Positions 1 to 6,044 are shown, numbered from the stretch's first letter. The stretch: DNA of 8,328 nt from Thermoleophilaceae bacterium (GCA_013813135.1 JACCSF010000336.1:1-8328), one strand, 5' to 3'. The notes: a model not told the origin generated them from the sequence alone. Numbers and translations are program-made.

Positions 1-234
1 CGTCCGTGCCAGCGAGGCGACCGTGGGTCGGCTCACGGCGGCTCCCACCGCGCGAATCCCCTCGAAGTCGCCCGGCGAGGAGGCAGCGAACCCCGCTTCG
101 ATCACGTCGACCCCCAGGCGCTCCAGCGCGCACGCGATCTCCACCTTCTCGTCTGGCGAGAGGGCGATGCCGGGGGACTGCTCGCCGTCCCTGAGCGTCG
201 TGTCGAAAACCGTGATCCTGCGGCGATGTGCCAC
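1..234 (-). CDS. leuA: 2-isopropylmalate synthase, N-terminal 78 codons (runs off the left edge)
   Basis: LeuA condenses acetyl-CoA with 2-oxoisovalerate, the first committed step of leucine synthesis, in the cytoplasm. Only the N-terminal part of the catalytic TIM barrel is present. The family signature DTTLRDGEQSPG lies at residues 11-22, with the catalytic Arg15-Asp16 pair, and is followed by LERLGVDVIEAGF and SSPGDFE, the typical LeuA continuation. The GEQSPG form fits LeuA better than citramalate synthase, where GAQ is common. The start is GTG at 234-232, preceded by a strong GGAGG at 250-246 plus a GGAGAAG run. This is the best ribosome binding site in the window. A leader peptide and hairpins lie upstream (described separately), so expression is probably tuned to leucine supply. 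The C-terminal regulatory domain is outside the window. Confidence 0.95.
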   Translation of the reverse strand, partial: MAHRRRITVFDTTLRDGEQSPGIALSPDEKVEIACALERLGVDVIEAGFAASSPGDFEGIRAVGAAVSRPTVASLART

Positions 235-240
235 TGCTCT

Positions 241-403
241 CTTCTCCTCCTGTGCGGTCGCCCGAGGGCGCACCTCTGGTGTCACTAGGTCGACGTCTGC
301 GCCTCGCGGCGCGTGAGCGCGATCTCCCCCTAGAGGGGGAGAATCAGGAGAAGCTCGATGCCGGCACCGCAGCCAGGTACGTCCAAGGCTGTGGTGTTGC
401 CGG
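241..403 (-). promoter_or_regulatory. Structured leuA leader RNA, probable leucine attenuator
   Basis: Read 5' to 3' on the minus strand, the leader contains these elements. A long imperfect hairpin (403-361) has arms CCGGCA/TGCCGG and CAGCC/GGCTG. Next come the consecutive leucine codons CTT CTC CT at 353-346. A perfect 8-bp hairpin, TCTCCCCC/GGGGGAGA with loop TCTA, lies at 342-323 and spans the leader stop codon. A GCGCC/GGCGC stem with a GCGA tetraloop lies at 312-299. A CGCC/GGCG stem lies at 270-259. The leuA ribosome binding region is AGGAGAAG at 248-241. The leucine codons at 353-346 are exactly complementary to 248-241, so they can act as an anti-Shine-Dalgarno. I infer that a ribosome stalled on these codons keeps the site open, while free passage lets it close. 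No U-run follows any hairpin, so control of translation fits better than classic termination. Confidence 0.6.
323..342 (-). other. Hairpin spanning the leader-peptide stop codon
   Basis: A perfect 8-bp inverted repeat, TCTCCCCC / GGGGGAGA, has a 4-base loop (TCTA on the minus strand). It contains the last leader codons and its TAG stop (332-330). A ribosome stopped at or just before the stop would melt it. It has no U-tract on its 3' side, so it is not a conventional intrinsic terminator. Confidence 0.65.
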
Positions 404-428
404 GTGTGAGTACAGACCAGTTCGGCAT
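330..428 (-). CDS. leuL: Leucine-rich leader peptide upstream of leuA (32 residues)
   Basis: This short ORF opens with ATG at 428-426 and stops with TAG at 332-330. Seven of its 32 residues are leucine, and the peptide ends IELLLILPL, so five of the last seven residues are leucine, using CTT, CTC, CTG, CTC and CTC codons. That composition just before the stop, next to a hairpin and about 95 bases upstream of leuA, is the hallmark of an attenuation leader peptide. No Shine-Dalgarno precedes the ATG. However, a TTGACA promoter places the transcript start within a few bases of it (about 432), so the ORF is probably read from a leaderless or nearly leaderless mRNA, as is common in actinobacteria. 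A TTG at residue 15 is a possible alternative start. The peptide itself probably has no function beyond being translated. I do not recognise its N-terminal half. Confidence 0.7.
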   Translation of the reverse strand: MPNWSVLTPGNTTALDVPGCGAGIELLLILPL

Positions 429-438
429 CGAAGGGCAC

Positions 439-467
439 AGTCTGCTGGCGACGGTCGTGCTTGTCAA
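439..467 (-). promoter_or_regulatory. Promoter of the leuA leader transcript
   Basis: A perfect consensus -35 TTGACA (467-462) is followed after 17 bases by CAGACT (444-439). The latter keeps the key A at position 2 and T at position 6 of a -10 element. The predicted start, near 432, is only a few bases before the leader-peptide ATG at 428. The promoter gives leuA its own transcription independent of the histidine operon. Confidence 0.6.
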
Positions 468-477
468 GACACGACCG
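452..477 (-). repeat. Inverted repeat after hisIE, centred on the leuA -35 box
   Basis: On the minus strand, arms CGGTCGTG (477-470) and CACGACCG (459-452) are exact complements. Inside them CTTG (468-465) and CAAG (463-460) continue the symmetry, with one unpaired T at 469. The dyad begins 8 bases after the hisIE stop and its centre is the TTGACA -35 box of the leader promoter. As RNA it forms a stable hairpin that could end the histidine transcript, although no U-run follows. As DNA it is symmetric enough to be an operator. Confidence 0.6.
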
Positions 478-485
478 CGGTATCT

Positions 486-1052
486 TCACGCAGCGGCGTC
501 GGCCTTCCCGTCTGCCCGCCGCGCGAGCTCGTCCTCCACGGCTGCGGGGTCGAGGCCTCTTGCCGCGAGCAGCACGTAACTGTGGAACCAGAGGTCGGCG
601 AGCTCCGCGACGAGACGCTCGTCGCTCTCGCACGCGCCTGCGAGCGCCGCCTCGAGGCCCTCCTCCCCGAGCTTCCTCGCCGCGGCGACAGGCCCGGCGG
701 CGACGAGCCCCGCAACGTACGACCCGTCCAGCCGCGTTGTCGCGCGCTCGGCGACCCGTCGCCAGAGCCAGGGCGCGAAGCAGGAGAGCGAGCCGGTATG
801 GCATGCGGGCCCGGCTGGACGCACGCGCAGGAGCAGCGCGTCGCCGTCGCAGTCCTCGCGGAGCTCTTCGACGATGAGCACGTTCCCCGAGGTCTCGCCC
901 TTGCGCCAGAGCCGGCCGCGCGAGCGGCTGAAAAAGTGCGCTTCGCCCGTCTCGCGCGTCCGACCGAGCGCCTCGTCGTCCATCCAAGCGAGCATGAGGA
1001 CACGGCCAGTGGCGGCGTCCTGGACGATCGCCGGGTAAAGCTCAGGCTGCAT
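486..1052 (-). CDS. hisIE: Bifunctional phosphoribosyl-AMP cyclohydrolase / phosphoribosyl-ATP pyrophosphatase
   Basis: This 188-residue protein catalyses steps 2 and 3 of histidine synthesis: removal of pyrophosphate from PR-ATP (HisE part), then opening of the adenine ring of PR-AMP (HisI part). The HisI domain spans about residues 1-105, with WRKGETSGN, EDCDGDALL and GPACHTG. Its zinc cysteines are at 68, 84 and 91, and this 16/7 spacing is that of the characterised archaeal enzyme (Cys93, 109 and 116). The HisE domain spans about 109-188, with the acidic helix KLGEEGLEAALAG and ELADLWFHSYVLL. The ATG at 1052-1050 lies inside the end of hisF (11-base overlap), with no strong ribosome binding site, so translation is probably coupled. 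It is the last gene of the histidine transcript. Many actinobacteria keep hisI and hisE separate, so the fusion is a lineage marker. Confidence 0.96.
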   Translation of the reverse strand: MQPELYPAIVQDAATGRVLMLAWMDDEALGRTRETGEAHFFSRSRGRLWRKGETSGNVLIVEELREDCDGDALLLRVRPAGPACHTGSLSCFAPWLWRRVAERATTRLDGSYVAGLVAAGPVAAARKLGEEGLEAALAGACESDERLVAELADLWFHSYVLLAARGLDPAAVEDELARRADGKADAAA

Positions 1053-1785
1053 CGCGGAGCGGCACGCCCAGGCCGCGGAGCTCGTCTCGGAGCGCGCCCA
1101 GCCGTGCCGGGCTCTCGTGGAGGATCGATGCGAGGAGCGCCGCCTGGGCGACTTCGAGCGCCTCGGCCACGTGCCGGGCCTCGCCGGCTCCGCCCGAGGC
1201 GATCACCGGAATGGAGACCGCGTCCGCAACTGCGCGGGTGAGCCCGAGGTCGTAACCCGCTCTCGTGCCATCGGCGTCGATCGAGGTCAGCAGGATCTCG
1301 CCGGCGCCGCGCGCCTCGGCCTCGGCCGCCCAGGTGAGGGCGTCGCGGCCGGTCGGGACCGTCCCCGCCCGCGCGTACACCTCGCTCGCCGAGGCGTCGA
1401 TCGCGACGACGACGGCCTGCGAGCCGAGGAGCGCCGCAAGCTCCCCGATCAGCCCGGGACGCTCGAGCGCGGCGCTGTTGACGGCGACCCTGTCGGCTCC
1501 TGCGCGCAGCAGGGCTTCGCCATCCGCAGCGCTGCGCACGCCACCTCCGACCGTGAACGGGACTGCGAGCTCGTCAGCCACGCGCGAGACGAGCTCCGGT
1601 AGCAACGTCCGCTCCTCCACGGTTGCGGTCACGTCGAGGAAGACGAGCTCGTCGGCGCCGGCGTCGGAGTAGGCCGCACCGAGCTCGACCGGATCGCCAG
1701 CGTCGCGCAACCCCTGAAAGCGAACGCCCTTGACGACGCGCCCGCTCGCGACGTCGAGGCAGGGGATCAGGCGCGGGAGAGGCAT
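1042..1785 (-). CDS. hisF: Imidazole glycerol phosphate synthase, cyclase subunit
   Basis: HisF takes ammonia made by HisH and converts PRFAR into imidazole glycerol phosphate and AICAR (step 5). It is a 247-residue (beta-alpha)8 barrel of normal length. The two catalytic aspartates fall at Asp11 (PCLDVASGRVVKG) and Asp130 (VVVAIDA), the same numbering as the Thermotoga enzyme. Other family blocks are GDPVELGAAY, GADELVFLDVTAT, VGGGVRS, GAGEILLTSIDADGT and IPVIASGGAG. The start at ATG 1785-1783 was chosen because MPLPRLIPCLDV matches the usual N-terminus; the open frame upstream has no HisF similarity. It overlaps the hisH end by 19 bases and has no visible Shine-Dalgarno. The two subunits form one complex, which fits their coupled expression. 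Confidence 0.97.
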   Translation of the reverse strand: MPLPRLIPCLDVASGRVVKGVRFQGLRDAGDPVELGAAYSDAGADELVFLDVTATVEERTLLPELVSRVADELAVPFTVGGGVRSAADGEALLRAGADRVAVNSAALERPGLIGELAALLGSQAVVVAIDASASEVYARAGTVPTGRDALTWAAEAEARGAGEILLTSIDADGTRAGYDLGLTRAVADAVSIPVIASGGAGEARHVAEALEVAQAALLASILHESPARLGALRDELRGLGVPLRDAA

Positions 1786-2318
1786 CGGGCGAGGAAGCGC
1801 GCTCCCGCCGCGCCGCTCTTTTCCGGGTGGAATTGGACGCCGAGGAAGCTCCCAGCCTGGGCGGCGGCGACGATCCCCTCGGAGCGGGCGCTCGCCGTGG
1901 GGGTCTCCGCAGTGTAGGAGTGCGCGAAGTAGAAGGACTCGCCGCCGGGCTCCACTCGTGCCCAGCCGATCCGGGGGACACGGCCTTTCCGCAGGCGCTT
2001 GGCCCGTCCGGGGAGGAGCCCGAGCGCGGGGGTGCCTCCATCTTCCTCGCTCTCCTCGAGCGCGAGCTGGAGTCCGAGGCAGATCCCGAGCGTCAGCCCG
2101 CCCGCACCCACGCGGGAGCGGAGCGCCGCGTCGAGCCCGCACTCGCGCAGCCCGCTCATTGCGCTCGCCGCCGATCCGACCCCCGGCAGCACGACGAGAT
2201 CGGCCGCGATGACATCGTCTGGATCGCGCGTCGAGCGGGCATCGGCGCCGAGCCGGGCCAAGGCCGCAAGAACGGAGCGCACGTTGCCCGCCCCATAGTC
2301 GCAGACGGCGACTCTCAT
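1767..2318 (-). CDS. hisH: Imidazole glycerol phosphate synthase, glutaminase subunit
   Basis: HisH is a class I glutamine amidotransferase that releases ammonia from glutamine and passes it to HisF. In 183 residues (slightly shorter than the usual 195-210) it carries CDYGAGN at the N-terminus, LPGVGS at 44-49, the nucleophile motif GICLGLQ with Cys80, RIGWARV, FYFAHSY, and GVQFHPEKS with His164 and Glu166, completing the catalytic triad. The ATG overlaps the hisCB stop as ATGA, and AAGGGGG lies 4 bases upstream as a plausible ribosome binding site. Its end overlaps the start of hisF. Confidence 0.97.
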   Translation of the reverse strand: MRVAVCDYGAGNVRSVLAALARLGADARSTRDPDDVIAADLVVLPGVGSAASAMSGLRECGLDAALRSRVGAGGLTLGICLGLQLALEESEEDGGTPALGLLPGRAKRLRKGRVPRIGWARVEPGGESFYFAHSYTAETPTASARSEGIVAAAQAGSFLGVQFHPEKSGAAGARFLARCLSRA

Positions 2319-3844
2319 AGGACCCCCTTGGTCGAAGGGACGCCTCCGTCCTCGCGGCGGACCGCGGCGCGGAGCGCACGGCCGACAGCCTTGAACGCGG
2401 CCTCAGCGACGTGGTGCTCGTCGCGGCCGGTCGCTTCGACATGAAGTGACAAACGCGCCGCCTGGGCAATGCTCTGGAGGACGTGCCCCGCGAGGCCGGG
2501 CTCGCGTTCGAGTTGGAGCTCGGCCCAGGGCCGGCCACCGAGGTCGACCGCCGCGCGGGCGAGCGCCTCGTCCATCGGCGCAACGGCGTCGCCGTAGCGG
2601 GCGATCCCTCGCCTGTCGCCGAGCGCGCGGTCGAGCGCCTGTCCGAGCGCGAGAGCGGCGTCCTCGGCGGTGTGGTGGGGCCCCGTCTCTAGGTCGCCCA
2701 CGCCCTCGAGCACGAGGTCGAGTCCGCCGTGGAAAGCGAGCTGCTCGAGGAGGTGGTCGTAGAGACCCGCGCCTGTGGCGACGCGCACCCGCCCGGCCCC
2801 GTCGAGCGCGAGCCGCACGCGGATCCGGGTCTCGGCGGTCGCACGGATATGGCGAACGCGACGCCCGCCCGAGGCGGCGACCGGAGCCGGTCGGTCGAGC
2901 GCTCCGGCCAGCGCCTCTAGCAAGAGGTCGTCGTCCTCGCGGTCGCGGACGGTGATGCGGAGACCGTCGGCGAAGACGCGCACGACGATGCCCGACCGGA
3001 GCAGCGCCTCGCCGAGAGCATGGGGCTCGGAGAGCGGCACGAACAGGAAGCTGGCGCGGGATGCAAGGGGCTCGAGCCCGAGCGCGCGAAGCCCGCGCGC
3101 CAGCCGCTCCCGTTCCTCGAGCTCGGGGCCGACATCGGGCGGGTCCGCGAGCGCGGCGAGCGCGAGTGCCGCAGAGAGGGTGGAGACCGGAAGCGGCGCC
3201 TGGCGCCGGTTCAGCTCGGCCGCCGTGTCGCGGTCGGCGAGCGCGTACCCGACCCGGGCGCCCGCGAGCCCGAACGCCTTGGAAAACGTGCGCAGGACGA
3301 CCACTCCATCGTCGATGAGAGGCAAGGCCGTCTCGCCGGCGTACTCGAAGTAGGCCTCGTCGACGATGAGCGGCCGCGCATCCGGCAGACCGCCGAGCTC
3401 GCCCGTCGGATTGTTCGGGCGGCAGCAGAAGATGACCGCCGGGTCCTCGTCGCTCACCTCCGCTCCAGCGAGGCCGGCGGCGATGCGAAAGAGCGGGTAT
3501 GTCGGCTCCCCCGCAACCGAGACCCGGTCGCCGGGACCCGCGAACGTCCTCGCGCAGAGCAGGATCAGGTCGTCGGCTCCCGCCCCGAGCACGACGTTCT
3601 CGGGCTCGACGCCGGCGTAGTCCGCGACGGCGGCGAGGAGACTGGAGTGCCCGCCGTGGGCGTATTCGTTCACCTCCGCCAGGGCGCCCGCGATCGCGCC
3701 GGGCCGCGCGGAGCGGTGCGGCTGCGCCGGGACGTTGCCGTCGAAGCGGACGATCTCGAACGGGTCGAGCCCCACCTCTCGAGCCAGGTCCTCCGTCGAG
3801 GGCGCCCATGCGTACGGGACGAACGACGCCGGCAGCGCCCTCAT
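2315..3844 (-). CDS. hisCB: Fused histidinol-phosphate aminotransferase (HisC) and imidazoleglycerol-phosphate dehydratase (HisB)
   Basis: This single 509-residue frame joins two enzymes acting in sequence: the dehydratase makes imidazole-acetol phosphate (step 6), which the aminotransferase converts to histidinol phosphate (step 7). HisC spans about residues 1-316: YAHGGHSSLL near 61, CRPNNPTG at 141-148, DEAY at 162-165, TFSKAFGLAG with PLP lysine Lys189, and phosphate-binding Arg296. It is compact, with short loops around 130-162. A short Ala/Pro/Gly linker (about 317-328) leads to HisB at 329-509: TAETRI, YDHLLEQ with His364, PHHTAED with His390-391, PMDE, GHVLQ with His454, DEHHVAEAAFKA with His477-478, and the terminal PSTKG. 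All metal-binding histidines are present. No ATG, GTG or TTG occurs in frame near the junction. The gene starts with an ATGA overlap with hisD and has GAGG 10 bases upstream. The E. coli HisB fusion is different, carrying a phosphatase domain. Confidence 0.93.
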   Translation of the reverse strand: MRALPASFVPYAWAPSTEDLAREVGLDPFEIVRFDGNVPAQPHRSARPGAIAGALAEVNEYAHGGHSSLLAAVADYAGVEPENVVLGAGADDLILLCARTFAGPGDRVSVAGEPTYPLFRIAAGLAGAEVSDEDPAVIFCCRPNNPTGELGGLPDARPLIVDEAYFEYAGETALPLIDDGVVVLRTFSKAFGLAGARVGYALADRDTAAELNRRQAPLPVSTLSAALALAALADPPDVGPELEERERLARGLRALGLEPLASRASFLFVPLSEPHALGEALLRSGIVVRVFADGLRITVRDREDDDLLLEALAGALDRPAPVAASGGRRVRHIRATAETRIRVRLALDGAGRVRVATGAGLYDHLLEQLAFHGGLDLVLEGVGDLETGPHHTAEDAALALGQALDRALGDRRGIARYGDAVAPMDEALARAAVDLGGRPWAELQLEREPGLAGHVLQSIAQAARLSLHVEATGRDEHHVAEAAFKAVGRALRAAVRREDGGVPSTKGVL

Positions 3845-4863
3845 CGCCGCACCGCCTCGGCGTGGGCGGCCATTCCCTCCACTGCGGCGAGCGCCTCGAC
3901 TGTTGGACGGAGGTGCGCGAGGCCCGGCGCAGTGAGGCGCTGCACCGTCACCGGCTTCAGGAACGTCTCCAGTCCGAGCCCACCGACCGCACGCGCCCAG
4001 CCGCCAGTTGGCAGCACGTGGTTCGCACCGGTCGCGTAGTCACCGGCCGCGACCGCCGACCAGGGCCCGACGAAGACTGAGCCCGCACACCGCACGCGGT
4101 CGGCCAGCGCCTCCACGTCCTCGCCGAGGAGCACGAGATGCTCCGGTGCCAGCGCCTCGACCTGGGCGAGCGCGCGCTCGAGGTTTCCGTTGGCCTGGAC
4201 CAGGCGGCAGACGGAGTCGGGCCCGTGCTCGGCCTGCGCGGCGAGCTCGAGCTCCGCTACGCGCTCGTTCGTGCCGTCTCCGGTCAGGACGACCACCTCG
4301 GACGGCCCCGCCGGCAGGTCGATCGCCACGTCCCGAGAGACGAGGAGCTTCGCCTCGTTCACATGGGCGTTGCCCGGCCCGACGATCTTGTCGACGCGCG
4401 GGATCGACTCGGTGCCGTAGGCGAAGGCGGCGATCGCGGGCGGACCGCCGAGCGCCCAGACCTCGTCGATCCCGAGCAGTCGAGCCGCTGCGGCGACGGC
4501 TCCAGCGCCGGCCGGGGGCGTTGCGACGACGATGCGCTCGACGCCGGCGACCTGCGCGGGCACTGCGCACATGACGAGCGTGGAGACGAGACCGCGCGGG
4601 ACGTAGATCCCGACCGACGCGAGCGGAACCCAGCGCCGCGTGAGCTCCACGCCGGGCGCCACCTCGAGCTTCAGGTCGGCCGGGCGCTGGAGCGCGTGCC
4701 AGCGTCGCACGGCCCCCGCGAGCGCGAGAATCGCCTTCGCCGGGACCCCGTCTTCCGGCTCTGCGAGCCGCGGCTCGGCGCCGTCGAGGCGCAGCGCCCA
4801 TTCCAGCAGCGCTGCATCTCCGCGTTCACGGACGTCCTCGAGGATGCGGGCGACATCGCTCAT
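3841..4863 (-). CDS. hisD: Histidinol dehydrogenase, shortened form
   Basis: HisD oxidises histidinol to histidine in two NAD-dependent steps, the last of the pathway. Motifs include SVGIYVPRG, GGPPAIAAFAYGTESIP, DKIVGPGNAHV, DLPAGPSEVVV, AQAEHGPDS, APEHL, AGDYATGANHVLPT and GLGLETFLK. Zinc ligands are Gln210, His213, Asp275 and His334; the catalytic pair is Glu241-His242. At 340 residues it is about 90 shorter than E. coli HisD (434). The N-terminus lacks about 32 residues and the segment between His213 and Glu241 about 36, while spacings after the Glu-His pair match E. coli exactly (33 and 59 residues). The ATG at 4863-4861 overlaps the hisG stop as ATGA. The open frame continues upstream, but that part is shadow sequence inside hisG. 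Confidence 0.95.
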   Translation of the reverse strand: MSDVARILEDVRERGDAALLEWALRLDGAEPRLAEPEDGVPAKAILALAGAVRRWHALQRPADLKLEVAPGVELTRRWVPLASVGIYVPRGLVSTLVMCAVPAQVAGVERIVVATPPAGAGAVAAAARLLGIDEVWALGGPPAIAAFAYGTESIPRVDKIVGPGNAHVNEAKLLVSRDVAIDLPAGPSEVVVLTGDGTNERVAELELAAQAEHGPDSVCRLVQANGNLERALAQVEALAPEHLVLLGEDVEALADRVRCAGSVFVGPWSAVAAGDYATGANHVLPTGGWARAVGGLGLETFLKPVTVQRLTAPGLAHLRPTVEALAAVEGMAAHAEAVRR

Positions 4864-5699
4864 GCCAACATTCGCTCGACGGGGAGCAGCAGGATCGAGG
4901 AGCCGCCCGCGGCTTCGAGCCGGGGGAGGAGGCTCCAGACGTCGGCGGCCGGGACGAGCGCGTGCACGGCGACCATCCCCGGCTCGGCAAGCGGCACGAT
5001 GCTCGGCGCCCGCGAGCCGGGTACGAGCTCGCAGATGGCATCCAGCGCGCTCTCCGGCGCATTCAGCATCAGGTACCGCGTCCGGCGTGCGTCGACGACG
5101 CTCCGCAGGATCCGCGCGAGCCGGGGCGCGCGCCCGTCGCCGCGGCGCCGGCCCACGAGTACCGCCTCCGACGAGAACAGCACCCCCACGGAGCGAAGGC
5201 CGTTCGTGCGCAGCGTGCTGCCGCTCGAGACGAGGTCGACGATCGCGTCGGCGAGGCCGAGCCGGGGGGCGACCTCGACCGAGCCTGTGACCTCGATCAG
5301 CTTGACGGCAATGCTCCGCTCGGCGAGCAGCCGGCCAGTCAGGCGGGGGTAGACGGTCGCGGCGCAGAGGCCGTCGAGGTCGTCGAGCGCCTGCACCGCC
5401 GACTCCTCCGGCACTGCCGCCTCGAGCGTGCAGGCGCCGAAGCCGAGCCGCAGCAACTCCTCGACTGCCGCTTCCCGCTCGTGCACGAGATCGAGGCCCG
5501 TGATGCCGCAGTCGACGACGCCGTCCTGGACATACTCCGGCACGTCGGCCGCGCGGACGAGCAGGACGTCGACGGGCGCGTTCCGGCACGGGAAGGCAAG
5601 CGCCCGGTCGCCCGGCCTCTCCGGCCCGAGACCTGCGTCCTCGAGGAGCGCGACCGCCGGCTCTCGGAGACGGCCCTTCGCAGGAATCGCGATCTTCAG
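4860..5699 (-). CDS. hisG: ATP phosphoribosyltransferase, long form
   Basis: HisG joins ATP and PRPP to start the pathway and is its main feedback-inhibited enzyme. The 279-residue product carries LKIAIPAKGRL at the N-terminus, DCGITGLDLV at 63-72, and the PRPP-binding block VEVAPRLGLADAIVDLVSSG (141-160) followed by STLRTN. Residues about 190-279 form the ACT-like C-terminal domain of long-form enzymes that binds histidine (PSIVPLAEPGMVAVHALVP, SSILLLPVERML). It should therefore not need the HisZ partner. No ATG, GTG or TTG lies in frame near the conserved N-terminus. The best start is CTG at 5699-5697, overlapping the regulator stop as CTGA, by analogy with the ATGA overlaps further down. 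No clear ribosome binding site is seen, so translation is probably coupled. The start position is less certain than the function. Confidence 0.93.
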   Translation of the reverse strand: MKIAIPAKGRLREPAVALLEDAGLGPERPGDRALAFPCRNAPVDVLLVRAADVPEYVQDGVVDCGITGLDLVHEREAAVEELLRLGFGACTLEAAVPEESAVQALDDLDGLCAATVYPRLTGRLLAERSIAVKLIEVTGSVEVAPRLGLADAIVDLVSSGSTLRTNGLRSVGVLFSSEAVLVGRRRGDGRAPRLARILRSVVDARRTRYLMLNAPESALDAICELVPGSRAPSIVPLAEPGMVAVHALVPAADVWSLLPRLEAAGGSSILLLPVERMLA

Positions 5700-6013
5700 G
5701 CGCTGCGCGCGAGCCTGCGTCTCCGGCGGTCGAGCGCCAGCCGGTACCCGCCCTCGCCGTGTCGCAGCCAGTGCGCCACCCGCGTCACCGTCGTCGTCGA
5801 CGCGCCCGTTCTCCTCGCCACCTCGTGATAGCGCAGGCCCTGGTCCAGCAGTCGGGCGGCGTGCCAGCGGTGCGCCATCGCCTCGATCTCCGCCAGCGTG
5901 CAGAGATCCCGGAAGAAGCGCTCCGCCTCCCCCGGCGTCCGCAGGACGAGAATCGTCCCAAAGAGATCGTTTGTCTCGGCCGTTCGCCACTGGTGTGAAG
6001 GCTCTTCCGTCAT
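5696..6013 (-). CDS. yerC: TrpR-superfamily regulator, YerC/YecD family, likely histidine repressor
   Basis: This 105-residue helical DNA-binding protein resembles Bacillus YerC. The shared blocks are LFGTILVLRTPGEAERFFRD, LCTLAEIEAMAHRWHAARLL and YHEVARRTGASTTTVTRV. The helix-turn-helix lies at about residues 62-83, with GAS at the turn. The C-terminus is a basic tail rich in arginine. It is the first gene of the histidine operon and overlaps hisG by 4 bases. Family relatives have been proposed as histidine-responsive repressors (HisR) in Firmicutes; here the position alone argues for the same role and for autoregulation, with free histidine as the likely co-repressor. That ligand is an inference. 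The ATG at 6013-6011 has only a weak GAGAGA upstream. A perfect palindrome sits 32 bases before the start. Confidence 0.9.
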   Translation of the reverse strand: MTEEPSHQWRTAETNDLFGTILVLRTPGEAERFFRDLCTLAEIEAMAHRWHAARLLDQGLRYHEVARRTGASTTTVTRVAHWLRHGEGGYRLALDRRRRRLARSA

Positions 6014-6044
6014 CGCAGGATGTTCTCTCGGCTAGTGTAGCGTA

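Noticed and set aside
1..234. Citramalate or homocitrate synthase instead of leuA
   Set aside because: The DTTLRDGEQSPG and GVDVIEAGF sequence and the Leu-rich leader favour leuA, though the C-terminal part is outside the window.
235..485. T-box or metabolite riboswitch upstream of leuA
   Set aside because: I see no T-box consensus or recognised aptamer core. The Leu-rich ORF and the complementarity to the ribosome binding site explain the region better.
228..1241. Plus-strand open frames across the leuA leader and hisIE
   Set aside because: They are antisense to hisIE and the leader, are rich in Arg, Ala and Pro in the way typical of shadow frames, and resemble no family.
1786..2583. N-terminal extension of the hisF frame
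   Set aside because: It overlaps hisH and hisCB in another frame; HisF similarity begins at the ATG at 1785.
2820..2900. Separate hisB gene starting inside the hisC frame
   Set aside because: There is no ATG, GTG or TTG in frame between the last HisC helix and the first HisB strand, and no stop codon between the domains.
4864..5589. N-terminal extension of the hisD frame that might supply the missing residues
   Set aside because: It lies wholly inside hisG in another frame, is very rich in Arg, Ala and Gly, and does not resemble the HisD N-terminus.
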